Assembly (NCBI RefSeq): GCF_022346005.1
Contig: NZ_JAKRMY010000004.1
Location: forward strand, 62,001-126,000
Source of the DNA: Corynebacterium sp. ACRPS
GTDB lineage: Bacteria; Actinomycetota; Actinomycetes; Mycobacteriales; Mycobacteriaceae
DNA: 64,000 nt
Direction: 5' to 3'
Both the position numbers and the translations under genes were made by a program. How positions within the stretch are numbered: the stretch's first letter is position 1; every line of letters begins with the position of its first letter. The notes under the pieces are model-generated. The model worked only from the letters and a program-made list of their open reading frames with translations. It was not told the DNA's origin and did no database searches. Below, one piece after another: positions 52,903-64,000 of the stretch.

Positions 52903-53387
52903 TACTTCTGGTTGAGGTGCTGGGTAGTTAAGTAACCGCGCTTCATGCGGGCGATTAAGTTACTGCGCAAATACGCCGCAAGGAGCCACTCCATGCCAAA
53001 GATGATGAAGATCGCGGCGATGGACCAGTGCGCCATAAAACCCAGGATAAGGCCCAATAGCTGCGCCCACACGATGACGGTCAGCGCCCACTTCTTATTC
53101 ATAAACGCGATCATGCCCAAGTGGAATATCAGGGCACCTATGACTACGCCGTAGTTAAACGGCGTCCACAGCGTACCGTCATACAGCTTGTACAACAGCG
53201 GCAGCGCCAAAACGAGCGTGATCGACTCCATGATGAGCGAGCTGGCGATGACCATGCCATTAAAGCTCTTGAGCGGATCCTTAACGGGATCCTGCCCTAG
53301 GCCCAATGGGCCGATTTCATTGTCCGCTATGTCGTCGCCGCGGCGCGGCTGACGAGGCAGGCGGGACCTAGGATTGGGGCTGGTCAT
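52902..53387 (-). CDS. DUF4233 membrane protein
   Basis: This 161-residue protein has a polar N-terminal third and about four hydrophobic segments (residues 47-150). NGMVIASSLIMESITLVLALP is typical of DUF4233, which follows folC in actinobacteria. Its function is unknown. The start ATG 53387 overlaps the folC stop by four bases, so the two are coupled. Confidence 0.85.
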   Translation of the reverse strand: MTSPNPRSRLPRQPRRGDDIADNEIGPLGLGQDPVKDPLKSFNGMVIASSLIMESITLVLALPLLYKLYDGTLWTPFNYGVVIGALIFHLGMIAFMNKKWALTVIVWAQLLGLILGFMAHWSIAAIFIIFGMEWLLAAYLRSNLIARMKRGYLTTQHLNQK

Positions 53388-54955
53388 GCGGGCTCCTTTC
53401 CAAACATAGCGCGGGCTTCGCCGGCGGTAACCACCGAACCGGTAATGACAATACCGGAGCCGGATTGCACCTCAGATTCCTCCGCCAGCTCCACGGCTTG
53501 CGCGTAGGCACCGGGCAGATCATCGGCCACATAGACGCGCTCTTCGCCATAAATATCGCGGGCCGTTTCCGCCAATTCATAGGCATCGATCGCGCGCGGC
53601 GAGGAGTTCTGGGAGATTACCACCTCGCTCAAGTACGGCTCCAGCGCGGCGAGGATGCCTTGGGCATCCTTATCGCCAAAGATGGAGAGCACGCCGATGA
53701 GCCGCGCAAAATCGAAATCGCGGTCGAGCGCCGCGCCAAGCGCCTTGGCGCCGTGGGGATTGTGGGCGGCATCGATAAACGTCGTGGGCGAGGTGCGCAC
53801 TCGCTCGAGGCGGCCGGGCGAAATCGTCTTGGCAAAACCGTTGCGCACGGAGGAAATATCCAGAGGATGCCCGGAAGAGGCACCGAAGAAGGCTTCGACC
53901 GCTGCAAGGGCAACGGCCGCATTCTTGGCCTGGTGCTCGCCGTGCAACGGCAAGAAAATATCCTCGTACATGCCGCCGAGGCCCTGGATATTAACCTGCT
54001 GGCCACCGACCGCAATGCGGGATTCTAAGGCCGCGAATTCCGCTCCGGAGCGGGCCACGCCGGCATCCATATCCACCGCGCGCTGCAGGATGACCTGCAT
54101 GGCCTCAGGGTCTTGCTCGGCAATAATGGCGATGTTTTCATTCGGGGTCAGCGGGTCTTCGGCATCGGCGCGGCGCTTGATGATACCCGCCTTCTCCCCC
54201 GCAATCTCCCGAATATCGCTGCCCAGGTAATCCGTGTGGTCTAGGCCCACCGGGGTAATCACGGAAACGTCCGCATTGACCACGTTCGTGGCATCCCACG
54301 TCCCACCGAGGCCGACCTCGACGACGGCGACGTCAACGGGGGCATCGGCAAACGCTGCATAGGATAGGCCCACCAAGACCTCGAACTTGGACATGGGGAC
54401 CTCAGAGCGCGCATCCACCATCTCCACGTACGGCTTGATTTCGTGCCACAGGCGCACGTAGTCGCGCGGGTGGATGGGCCGGCCATCGATGCCGATGCGC
54501 TCGGTGACCCGCTGCAGGTGCGGGCTGGTGACCAGGCCCACGCGGCGGTGGAAGGAACGCAGCAGCGAATCGACCATGCGCGCGGTAGAAGACTTACCAT
54601 TGGTGCCCGCAATGTGGATGACATCAAAGGACTGTTCGGGGTGACCGAGCAAATCCATGAGCATCTCGATGCGCTCCAGGGTGGGCTCGATCTTAGTCTC
54701 CGGCCAGCGCTGGTTGAGCTCGTCTTCCACCTCACCGAGCGCCTGCAGCTCCTCCGGGGATACCTCTTGGGGCGCGGCGTCGTTATATTCTTCGTCTTCG
54801 CCCATGCCGAGGTTCAGGGTCAGGCCCGATTCCGTGATCTCCACCGGGGTGCCATCGGTGCCTTCCTTGAGGGCATCGACGATTTCAAAATCGTCCTCTC
54901 CCCCGGCGACCTCGCCGTTCCCGTTGGCGTCGTGATTGAAGCGCTGATCTGTCAC
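53384..54955 (-). CDS. folC: Bifunctional folylpolyglutamate synthase / dihydrofolate synthase
   Basis: This 523-residue ligase adds glutamate to dihydropteroate and folates. The Mur-ligase-like core has the P-loop AGTNGKSSTARM (about residues 119-130), the later VGLGGTWDATN and the C-terminal DAAHNPHGAKAL block. The N-terminal 75 residues are an acidic extension beyond the usual 430-residue enzyme. It follows valS directly (stop/start overlap), the usual actinobacterial pair. Confidence 0.95.
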   Translation of the reverse strand: MTDQRFNHDANGNGEVAGGEDDFEIVDALKEGTDGTPVEITESGLTLNLGMGEDEEYNDAAPQEVSPEELQALGEVEDELNQRWPETKIEPTLERIEMLMDLLGHPEQSFDVIHIAGTNGKSSTARMVDSLLRSFHRRVGLVTSPHLQRVTERIGIDGRPIHPRDYVRLWHEIKPYVEMVDARSEVPMSKFEVLVGLSYAAFADAPVDVAVVEVGLGGTWDATNVVNADVSVITPVGLDHTDYLGSDIREIAGEKAGIIKRRADAEDPLTPNENIAIIAEQDPEAMQVILQRAVDMDAGVARSGAEFAALESRIAVGGQQVNIQGLGGMYEDIFLPLHGEHQAKNAAVALAAVEAFFGASSGHPLDISSVRNGFAKTISPGRLERVRTSPTTFIDAAHNPHGAKALGAALDRDFDFARLIGVLSIFGDKDAQGILAALEPYLSEVVISQNSSPRAIDAYELAETARDIYGEERVYVADDLPGAYAQAVELAEESEVQSGSGIVITGSVVTAGEARAMFGKEPA

Positions 54956-57687
54956 TACTTAAGGCCCTCCAAACGGCTGGTAATGCGCTCGACTTCCTCG
55001 CGTGCGATGTCTTGGCGCGCCCGAATCTTATTGACCACCTCTTCCGGCGCCTTGGCCAGGAAGTTCTCATTGCCCAGCTTCTTGCCGGTCTGTTCCAGTT
55101 CCTTATTGGCCTTGGCCAGATCCTTTTCCAGGCGCTTGCGCTCGGCTTCAACGTCGACCGCGCCGTGGGTATCCAGCGTTACCTCCACGGTGGCCTGGGA
55201 CAGGCGCACCTCAATGGAGGCCGAGGGGTTAAAGTCCTCGCCCGGCGCGGTGGTATTGGCCAGGTTGCGGACCAATTCCTCTTGGCCCTGCAGGTCTGCC
55301 GCGGCGAAGTCGAGGCGGCCCGGCACCTTTTGCGAAGGCTTAACGCCCTGATCGGAGCGGAAGCGGCGCAGCTCGGTAATGAGCTTATCGGCATCATCGA
55401 TGCGGCGGGCGGCCACCGCGTCCTTGGTGGCGCCGCCGTTGGTATCGGCCACTGTGGGCCACGGGGCGATGACGATGGATTCCCCGCCGGTCAATGCCTT
55501 CCACAGCACCTCGGTCACATACGGCATGGTGGGGTGCAATAGGCGCAGCACCACGTCGATGACGCGGCCCAAGACGATCTGGGTATTGCGGCCTTCTACC
55601 GTTTCGCCATCGCTCGGGATCTGCGTCTTGGCAATCTCCAGGTACCAGTCACAGAGCTCATCCCAGGTGAAGTGGTAGAGCAGCTCGTTGGCCTTGGCAA
55701 ATTGATAATCGTCCAAGTAGGCATCGACCTGGGTGCGCACCTCTTCGGCGCGGTCAAGGATCCAGCGGTCGGCATCCGAAAGCTCCGTGCGGCTAGGCAA
55801 AGGTGCCACGCCGGCGCCGTTCATCAGCGCAAACTTGGTGGCATTAAAGAGCTTGGTAGCGAAATTGCGCGATGCCGCGGCGGCATCAGAGCCCAGCGGC
55901 AAATCCACGCCCGGGTTGGCGCCGCGGGCAAGGGTAAAGCGCAGCGCATCGGCGCCGTAATCGCGCACCCAGTCCATCGGGTCAATGCCATTGCCCAGGG
56001 ACTTGGACATCTTGCGGCCCTGCTCATCGCGCACAAGGCCGTGCAGGTAAAGGTCTTTGAAAGGAATCTGCGGGCGGCCATCGGTGCCCTTACCCAAAAG
56101 CTCTGGGGTCTTGGTGCCGGCGAAGGTGCCGAACATTATCATGCGCGCGACCCAGAAGAACAAGATGTCATAGGCTGTGACCAGCACGTTGGTGGGATAG
56201 AACTTCTCCAGATCCGGGGTCTTATCGGGCCAGCCCAGGGTGGAAAATGGCCACAGCGCCGAAGAGAACCAGGTATCGAGGACGTCCGGATCCTGCTCGT
56301 ATCCTGCCGGCGGCTCCTCATCGGGGCCGACGCACACGATGTCACGCTCGATCTCACCGGACTCGTTCGTGCGCTCCGGGCCGTACCAAATGGGGATGCG
56401 GTGGCCCCACCACAGCTGGCGGGAGATGCACCAATCGTGCATGTCATCGACCCACTCAAAATAGCGCGGCTCCAGCGACTGCGGGTGCAAGACGGTATCG
56501 CCCTCGCGCACGGCATCGCCAGAGGCCTTCGCCATCTGCGCGACATCGACGAACCACTGCAGTGACAGGCGCGGCTCGATGGGCTCGCCGGAGCGCTCCG
56601 AGTGGCCCACGGAGTGGACATTGGGGCGGATTTCTTTGACGATGCGCCCCTGCTCCCGCAGCGCCTCCCGAATTTCCACGCGCGCTTCTTCGCGCGTCAT
56701 GCCATCAAAACGGGTGCCGGTATGCGCGATGTGGCCGGTGGTATCCATCACCGTCGGCATATCCAAGTTATGGCGGGTGCCCATGGCGTAGTCATTGGGA
56801 TCGTGGGCCGGGGTGATCTTTACCGCACCGGTACCAAACTCCATGTCCACGTAATCATCAGCGATGATCTTCAGCTTCAAGTCATCGCGGAAGGGGTGTT
56901 CCAATTCCTGGCCCACGAGGTGGGCGTAGCGCTCATCGTCGGGGTGGACGGCAATGGCGACATCGCCAAGCATGGTTTCCACACGCGTGGTGGCAACAAT
57001 GAGGTGCGGCTCATCGTCATTGAGCGAGCCATAGCGGATGGAGACCAGCTCGCCCTCGACGTCCTTGTAGACGACCTCGATATCGGAAACGGCGGTCTCC
57101 AGCACCGGCGACCAATTGACCAGGCGGTTGGCCCGGTAAATCATGCCCTCATCGTAGAGGTTCTTAAAGATGGTCTGTACCGCACGCGACAGGCCCTCAT
57201 CCAGGGTAAAGCGCTCGCGGGTCCAGTCCACGGAGTCACCGATGGCGCGCATCTGGTTCTGGATGGTGCCACCGAATTCTTCCTTCCATTCCCAGACCTT
57301 GTCGATGAACTCCTCGCGCTCATAATCCCAGCGCTTTTTGCCCTCGGTCTCCTTGAGCTTGGCCTCAACCTTGGTCTGGGTGGCAATGCCCGCGTGATCC
57401 GCACCGGGCAGCCACAAAGTGGAATAGCCCTGCATGCGCTTGCGGCGAATGATGGAGTCAATCAGCGTGTGATCTAAAGCGTGGCCCATGTGCAGCTGGC
57501 CGGTCACATTCGGCGGTGGCAGCACGATGGAAAAGCCCTCCGCCTCCGAATTCGCATCCGGGGTGAAGTAGCCGCGGTCGACCCAACCTTCATAGAGGTC
57601 TTTTTCTACCGCCTGCGGCTCCCAGGACTTGGGAAGCTGGTCCGCGCGATTGGTGCCAACGAGTTGCTCTTTATTCTGATCAGTCAC
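54955..57687 (-). CDS. valS: Valyl-tRNA synthetase
   Basis: This 910-residue class I synthetase charges tRNA-Val and edits threonine. The HIGH motif is [13 protein letters not shown] (about residue 53), the KMSKS motif is [14 protein letters not shown] near 555, an editing domain lies between them and a C-terminal coiled coil (about 840-905) ends the protein. GTG 57687 (MTDQNKEQ) is preferred over the longer frame to 57798, which runs into the panB promoter. Confidence 0.96.
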   Translation of the reverse strand: MTDQNKEQLVGTNRADQLPKSWEPQAVEKDLYEGWVDRGYFTPDANSEAEGFSIVLPPPNVTGQLHMGHALDHTLIDSIIRRKRMQGYSTLWLPGADHAGIATQTKVEAKLKETEGKKRWDYEREEFIDKVWEWKEEFGGTIQNQMRAIGDSVDWTRERFTLDEGLSRAVQTIFKNLYDEGMIYRANRLVNWSPVLETAVSDIEVVYKDVEGELVSIRYGSLNDDEPHLIVATTRVETMLGDVAIAVHPDDERYAHLVGQELEHPFRDDLKLKIIADDYVDMEFGTGAVKITPAHDPNDYAMGTRHNLDMPTVMDTTGHIAHTGTRFDGMTREEARVEIREALREQGRIVKEIRPNVHSVGHSERSGEPIEPRLSLQWFVDVAQMAKASGDAVREGDTVLHPQSLEPRYFEWVDDMHDWCISRQLWWGHRIPIWYGPERTNESGEIERDIVCVGPDEEPPAGYEQDPDVLDTWFSSALWPFSTLGWPDKTPDLEKFYPTNVLVTAYDILFFWVARMIMFGTFAGTKTPELLGKGTDGRPQIPFKDLYLHGLVRDEQGRKMSKSLGNGIDPMDWVRDYGADALRFTLARGANPGVDLPLGSDAAAASRNFATKLFNATKFALMNGAGVAPLPSRTELSDADRWILDRAEEVRTQVDAYLDDYQFAKANELLYHFTWDELCDWYLEIAKTQIPSDGETVEGRNTQIVLGRVIDVVLRLLHPTMPYVTEVLWKALTGGESIVIAPWPTVADTNGGATKDAVAARRIDDADKLITELRRFRSDQGVKPSQKVPGRLDFAAADLQGQEELVRNLANTTAPGEDFNPSASIEVRLSQATVEVTLDTHGAVDVEAERKRLEKDLAKANKELEQTGKKLGNENFLAKAPEEVVNKIRARQDIAREEVERITSRLEGLK

Positions 57688-57732
57688 CTGGCCAACTCTA
57701 CCCTGTGCGTCAACTGGCACCAGCGCCCTGTC

Positions 57733-57738
57733 TAAAGT
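57733..57738 (+). promoter_or_regulatory. -10 box for a leaderless panB transcript
   Basis: TAAAGT ends six bases before ATG 57745, so the transcript probably begins at the start codon. The AAGGG in the gap would then not be used as a Shine-Dalgarno. No convincing -35 is seen. Confidence 0.5.
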
Positions 57739-57744
57739 AAGGGC

Positions 57745-58566
57745 ATGTCTCACAACCCTGGCCACCGTGCCCGTCTCCGCACCCGTTACTTCGCCCAAGC
57801 CAAAGATAACTCTCAGGCCTTCGCGTGCCTGACGAGTTATGACTGCATGACCGCCGAGATCTTCGATGAAGCCGGGGTGGATCTCCTGCTCGTGGGCGAT
57901 TCCCTGGCCAATGTAGTCCTGGGCCGCGAAACCACGCTCTCGCTCACACTGGATGAAATGATCCCCCTTGCCCGCGCGGTGGTTGCATCGACCTCCCGCG
58001 CCTTCGTGGTGGTGGATCTGCCCTTTGGTTCCTACGAAGCCGGCCCCGCCCAGGCGCTCGAGACCGCTGTGCGCGTCATGAAGGAAACCGGTGCGCAGGC
58101 CGTGAAGCTAGAGGGTGGTGCGGAGCGCGCACCGATTGTTGCCGCGCTTGCCGCCGCCGGCATCCCAGTCTGCGCCCACATTGGCTTTACACCCCAGCAG
58201 GTCCACGCCTTAGGCGGCTTCGTAGTCCAAGGCCGCGGTGCCGGCGCGGAGAAGCTTCACGACGACGCCCGCGCCCTCGCCGAGGCCGGCGCCTTCGCCG
58301 TGGTGCTGGAGATGGTCCCAGCAGCCCTTGCTGAGCAGGTGACCAAGGAGCTGCCCATCCCCACCATCGGCATCGGCGCCGGCGCGCAGACCGACGGCCA
58401 GATTCTGGTGTGGACCGATGCCTTCGGCCTAGGCGGGCCCAAGGCGCCGCGTTTTGTGCGCCGCTACGCGGATCTGCGCGGCGCGCTGCTGGAGGGCGCG
58501 AAGGATTACGTGTCCGATGTGAACGAACGCTCCTTCCCCAACGCCGAGGAGTCCTTCGAGGACTAA
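57745..58566 (+). CDS. panB: 3-methyl-2-oxobutanoate hydroxymethyltransferase
   Basis: This 273-residue enzyme makes ketopantoate from ketoisovalerate and methylene-tetrahydrofolate, the first step of pantothenate synthesis. The metal-binding [13 protein letters not shown] (about residues 48-60), [13 protein letters not shown] and [18 protein letters not shown] blocks are the family landmarks. It is followed 10 bases later by panC. Confidence 0.97.
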   Translation: MSHNPGHRARLRTRYFAQAKDNSQAFACLTSYDCMTAEIFDEAGVDLLLVGDSLANVVLGRETTLSLTLDEMIPLARAVVASTSRAFVVVDLPFGSYEAGPAQALETAVRVMKETGAQAVKLEGGAERAPIVAALAAAGIPVCAHIGFTPQQVHALGGFVVQGRGAGAEKLHDDARALAEAGAFAVVLEMVPAALAEQVTKELPIPTIGIGAGAQTDGQILVWTDAFGLGGPKAPRFVRRYADLRGALLEGAKDYVSDVNERSFPNAEESFED

Positions 58567-58576
58567 GGTTTTGGCC

Positions 58577-60765
<2,189 letters not shown>

Positions 60766-61524
60766 ATGAGCACTGAGCACACCGAACCGCTGCACGCTGC
60801 GGAGCAGGCGGAGGACTCCGACGCTCACGCTGCGGATTCCATCAGCACCGATGCCGTGGTGGATATCGCCATTTCCCAGTTTTCCGCGTGGGGTTTTTCT
60901 GAAACCAAGCTGGACACCATTGCCGCGGAATCCGGCATGTCCAAGCGCATGATTCACTACCACTTTGGCGATAAGCAGGGCCTGTATTTGAGCGCTCTAA
61001 GCACCGCCGCCGAGCGCCTCCGCCCCAATGAAGAGGACTTGGAGCTCGATTCCGCGGTCCCGGTCGAGGGCGTGCGCAAGCTGGTGGACTGGATCTTCTG
61101 GCAATACGTCAACCACCCCGAGGCCATTCGCATGATGACCTGGGAAACCGCCCAGTCCATCGTGGGCTCTTCCACCAATCCCGTGGCGGATTTCAGCGGC
61201 GTCGCCCTCCACCTCGACCGCCTGCTCATGCTGGGCCAGGACGCCGGTGCCTTCCGCCCGGGCATTTCCACCAACGATATTTTCACCATCATCGCCTCGC
61301 TCACCTCGTACCGCGTGACCAACCGGGCGATGATGGACAACCTATTGGGCGTGGATATGTCCAGCCAGGCAAATACCGACGGCATGCACCGGCTTACCGT
61401 CGATACCGTGCTGGCATTCCTCACCGCCAATATCCCCGATTCCGGCCACGAGTCTTATTTGGTGCCTTCTGATGCCGACGAGGGCGATGAGGCCTCCCCG
61501 CAAGATATCTACGGCGAGGCATAA
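60766..61524 (+). CDS. TetR-family transcriptional regulator
   Basis: This 252-residue regulator has an acidic N-terminal extension (1-30), a TetR helix-turn-helix (about 30-75, ETKLDTIAAESGMSKRMIHYHF), a helical ligand domain and an acidic tail (225-252). AGGA lies about 10 bases before ATG 60766. C. glutamicum has a similar gene after mdh, where a vanillate cluster follows before clpX; that cluster is absent here, so the regulator is next to clpX directly. Ligand unknown. Confidence 0.85.
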   Translation: MSTEHTEPLHAAEQAEDSDAHAADSISTDAVVDIAISQFSAWGFSETKLDTIAAESGMSKRMIHYHFGDKQGLYLSALSTAAERLRPNEEDLELDSAVPVEGVRKLVDWIFWQYVNHPEAIRMMTWETAQSIVGSSTNPVADFSGVALHLDRLLMLGQDAGAFRPGISTNDIFTIIASLTSYRVTNRAMMDNLLGVDMSSQANTDGMHRLTVDTVLAFLTANIPDSGHESYLVPSDADEGDEASPQDIYGEA

Positions 61525-61529
61525 AAGTA

Positions 61530-61556
61530 GGGGCACCGGCTGCTTGCCGATGCCCC
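61530..61556 (-). terminator. Terminator of clpX, probably bidirectional
   Basis: GGGGCACCGGC pairs with GCCGATGCCCC with one mismatch. On the minus strand CTACTTTTAT follows; on the plus strand only CCTTC does. The loop and 3' arm contain the repeated word GCTTGCCGATGC. Confidence 0.7.
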
Positions 61557-61563
61557 CTTCTAA

Positions 61564-62859
61564 CTAAGCCGATTCCTTCGCCTCATCCTTGTAGGTGAAT
61601 TCGGGCTCTGCGCCCTGGGTGACGCAGCCCGCGGTGATGTGCACGGCGGAAATATCTTCCCGGTCCGGCAGCTCAAACATCACTGGAACGAGCAGTTCTT
61701 CAAGGATCGCGCGCAGGCCGCGCGCGCCGGTTTTGCGCTCGAGGGCGAGCTCTGCGATGGCATCCAGCGCCCCGTCATCCATGTGCAGCTCGCAATCATC
61801 CATCTCAAATAGGCGGCTGTACTGCTTGAGCAGCGAGTTCTTGGGCTCAGTGAGCACCTTAACCAGGGCCTCGCGGTCCAAGTTATCCACCGTCGCCACC
61901 ACGGGCAGGCGGCCGATAAATTCTGGGATCAAGCCGAACTTCACGAGGTCTTCCGGGCGCACCTGGGAGAATAGGTCCACCTTTTCCCGCTCGTCTTCGG
62001 TGCCGAGCTTCGCGCCAAAGCCAACGCCCTTCTTGCCCACGCGATCCGCGATCACCTGGTCAAGGCCCGCAAACGCGCCGGCGACGATGAAGAGGATATT
62101 GGAGGTATCTAGCTGGATAAATTCCTGGTTCGGGTGCTTGCGCCCGCCCTGCGGTGGGATGGCGGCCACGGTTCCCTCTAGGATCTTCAGCAGCGCCTGT
62201 TGCACGCCCTCGCCGGAGACATCGCGGGTAATGGAGGGGTTTTCAGACTTGCGGGAAATCTTATCCACCTCGTCGACGTAGATGATGCCGCGCTGGGCGC
62301 GCTCCACGTCAAAGTCCGCCGCCTGCAGCAACTTCAAGAGGATGTTTTCTACGTCCTCACCGACATAACCGGCCTCCGTCAGGCTGGTGGCATCCGCGAT
62401 GGCGAAAGGCACATCCAGCAGGCGCGCCAAGGTCTGGGCCAGGTAGGTCTTACCTGAACCGGTGGGCCCCAGCATCAAAATATTGGACTTGGAGATCTCT
62501 ACCTCTTCGCCTTCGGCCTTCTTACGGCGCGCATCTAGCGCGGCGGATTCTTCGGCCTTAATGCGCTTGTAGTGGTTATACACCGCTACCGACAGCACGC
62601 GCTTGGCCTTGTCTTGGCCAATGACGTACTTATCCAAAAAGGAAGAAATCTGCGAAGGCTTAGGCAGGCGCACCTCCGCTTCGGAAGATTCCTCGGCCTG
62701 CTCGTGGCCGAGCTCTTCTTCAATAATCTCATTGCAGAGCTCGATGCACTCATCGCAGATGTAGACCCCGCCGCCGGCGATGAGCTTTTTCACCTGCTTT
62801 TGGCTCTTTCCGCAGAAGGAACACTTCAGGAGATCAGCGCTTTCTTGCATACGTGCCAT
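61564..62859 (-). CDS. clpX: ATP-dependent Clp protease ATP-binding subunit ClpX
   Basis: This 431-residue AAA+ unfoldase feeds proteins to ClpP. The N-terminal zinc-binding domain has CSFCGKSQ (about residues 14-21) and [10 protein letters not shown], the Walker A motif is [12 protein letters not shown] (about 132-143), Walker B is [10 protein letters not shown], and the IGF-type loop reads IPEFIGRLP. The start MARMQES is as in relatives. It stands alone between the TetR gene and the SDR gene. Confidence 0.98.
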   Translation of the reverse strand: MARMQESADLLKCSFCGKSQKQVKKLIAGGGVYICDECIELCNEIIEEELGHEQAEESSEAEVRLPKPSQISSFLDKYVIGQDKAKRVLSVAVYNHYKRIKAEESAALDARRKKAEGEEVEISKSNILMLGPTGSGKTYLAQTLARLLDVPFAIADATSLTEAGYVGEDVENILLKLLQAADFDVERAQRGIIYVDEVDKISRKSENPSITRDVSGEGVQQALLKILEGTVAAIPPQGGRKHPNQEFIQLDTSNILFIVAGAFAGLDQVIADRVGKKGVGFGAKLGTEDEREKVDLFSQVRPEDLVKFGLIPEFIGRLPVVATVDNLDREALVKVLTEPKNSLLKQYSRLFEMDDCELHMDDGALDAIAELALERKTGARGLRAILEELLVPVMFELPDREDISAVHITAGCVTQGAEPEFTYKDEAKESA

Positions 62860-63090
62860 TCAGTACTTTCACACTCGCTCTTGTTTACCGCTTTTTAAAG
62901 GTGGGGCGGAAGGCTCGCTTACTTCCATCCCCGCGGTTGGTTGTTCAAAAATCTACCTTAGTAAATCAACCCGACACGGCTCTTATTCATTCCCTCCGCG
63001 TGGCGAAATTCGCAGATCTTTATCCGCCCACACCACTAAACTTGGGATTGGATCCTCCACTTCCTCCACCACCGCCGAAGGAGCCATTTC

Positions 63091-63855
63091 ATGTTTGACC
63101 TCACCAACCGTACCGCGATTGTCACGGGCGGAGCTGCGGGCATCGGCAAGGGCATCGTTGCCTGCCTGCGCGAAGCCGGCGCCAGCATCGTCATTGCCGA
63201 TATCGATGCCGACAAGGCCGAAGCAACCGCCGCAGAGCTCGGCGCGACCGCCTACCCCGTCGATGTCACCGATAGGGCCTCCATCAAAGAAATGTTTGCC
63301 AAGGTCCACGCCGCGCACGGGGCGATCGACATCGTCTGCTCCAATGCCGGGGTCTTTCCCAACTGCCCGCTGGAAGAGATGACCGATAAGCAGTGGGAGA
63401 CCATGTTTGACATCAATACCCACGGCACGTTCAAGGTCGTGCAAGAAGCCCTGCCGTATATGAAGGAGCGCGGCTACGGGCGCATCGTCATCACCACCTC
63501 CATTACCGGCTCACACACCGGCTTTCCTGGCTGGGCGCATTACGGCGCCTCCAAGGCGGCCCAACAGGGCTTTATCCGCTCCGCTGCGCTAGAAATCGCC
63601 CGCGATGGCATCACCATCAATGGCGTATTGCCCGGAAATATCCTCACCGAGGGCCTCGAGGCACAGGGCCAAGAGTACCTCGATGAGATGACGCGCTCCA
63701 TCCCGCTGCACCGGCTTGGCAGCCCCCGCGATATTGGCAACGCCGCGGCCTTCCTCGCCTCCACCGAGGCCGGATATATCACCGGCCAAACGCTGATTAT
63801 TGATGGCGGCCAGCTCCTGCCCGAAACCCCGGAGGCCATCCTGCCGCCGCGCTAG
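63091..63855 (+). CDS. Short-chain dehydrogenase/reductase
   Basis: This 254-residue NAD(P)-dependent oxidoreductase has the cofactor motif TGGAAGIGKG (about residues 12-21), NAG near 90 and the catalytic YGASK with Tyr near 158. The C-terminal VLPGNILTEGL and GQTLIIDGGQ are typical classical SDR. The substrate is not decidable; FabG-like or sugar/alcohol reductases are equally possible. It has no clear operon partner. Confidence 0.9.
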   Translation: MFDLTNRTAIVTGGAAGIGKGIVACLREAGASIVIADIDADKAEATAAELGATAYPVDVTDRASIKEMFAKVHAAHGAIDIVCSNAGVFPNCPLEEMTDKQWETMFDINTHGTFKVVQEALPYMKERGYGRIVITTSITGSHTGFPGWAHYGASKAAQQGFIRSAALEIARDGITINGVLPGNILTEGLEAQGQEYLDEMTRSIPLHRLGSPRDIGNAAAFLASTEAGYITGQTLIIDGGQLLPETPEAILPPR

Positions 63856-63883
63856 CGCTTGCCGATGCCCAGCCCTATAACGC

Positions 63884-63927
63884 AGATAACCCGCCAGGCA
63901 CCTAGGATGGTGCCTGGCGGGTTATCT
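63884..63927. terminator. Bidirectional terminator with a 19-base perfect stem
   Basis: AGATAACCCGCCAGGCACC pairs perfectly with GGTGCCTGGCGGGTTATCT over a six-base loop. CTTTTATT follows ten bases later on the plus strand. Confidence 0.85.
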
Positions 63928-64000
63928 AGTGCGGCTTTTATTGCAGCCAGCCGAATTCGAGCAAGAATGCCTCAACATCGAGCATTTCCAGCTCATCTGG
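63922..64000 (-). CDS. Possible 3' end of a minus-strand gene (partial)
   Basis: One minus frame is open from the window edge to a TAA at 63922 inside the terminator stem. It encodes 25 residues starting PDELEMLDVEAFLLEFG. The first part has natural protein composition, but the end runs into the hairpin, so the true stop could differ. No family can be assigned. Confidence 0.35.
   Translation of the reverse strand, partial: QMSWKCSMLRHSCSNSAGCNKSRTR

Noticed and set aside
61530-61556. Repeated word in the terminator taken as a DUS-dimer terminator
   Set aside because: Only one copy of the word lies in the hairpin and the partner arm is not a copy, so it is not an inverted DUS pair.

Overview
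The window looks like chromosomal DNA of a Corynebacterium. It has high GC, and gene order matches C. glutamicum and mycobacteria as I recall them: aecD-brnQ-monooxygenase, lepA/rpsT, holA-comEC-comEA, DegV-phosphatase-rsfS-nadD, proA/2-hydroxyacid dehydrogenase/proB/obg, rpmA-rplU-rne, ndk-DUF4233-folC-valS, panBC, mdh and clpX. BrnQ, BCCT and Acr3 carriers, a DtxR-family regulator and several likely leaderless transcripts fit this genus. I cannot name the species. There is no rRNA, tRNA, CRISPR array, prophage or insertion sequence.

Region by region. 1-4425: the end of an ABC exporter ATPase, then C-S lyase (aecD), branched-chain amino acid carrier (brnQ) and a flavin monooxygenase. 4614-9359: a four-gene peptide-type ABC importer with a fused double ATPase. 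9420-16025: a FUSC membrane protein, a BCCT osmolyte carrier coupled to a small membrane protein, an M20 amidohydrolase and an HNH nuclease. 16026-16428: non-coding, with a degenerate 16-bp tandem repeat. 16429-20681 (minus): a secreted phosphoesterase, EfeO and EfeB in one operon without the EfeU permease. 20932-23822: lepA, a PemK/MazF-like gene and rpsT. 23908-27025: an apparent insertion holding a TetR regulator and a Dam-type methylase overlapping a PD-(D/E)XK nuclease. 27022-36210 (minus): LysE exporter, ankyrin protein, holA, comEC, comEA, DegV, phosphatase, rsfS, nadD, a cutinase and proA.

36435-40558: a manganese-type ABC importer (mntABCD) converging on mntR. It sits between proA and the rest of the proline cluster, and both promoters carry the same palindrome. 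40721-49430 (minus): 2-hydroxyacid dehydrogenase, proB, obg, rpmA, rplU and a large RNase E/G. 49628-51940: a membrane protein with a winged-helix tail, then divergent acr3/arsR around an inverted repeat. 52088-57687 (minus): ndk, two small membrane proteins, folC and valS. 57745-63855: panB-panC, mdh, a TetR regulator, clpX and an SDR oxidoreductase.

Most of the window is housekeeping. The accessory parts that stand out are the phosphoesterase-efeO-efeB operon, the restriction-modification pair, the mnt cassette with its shared operator, the 16-bp repeat array, paired DnaA boxes at two loci, and a 12-base word (GCATCGGCAAGC) found ten times on both strands.
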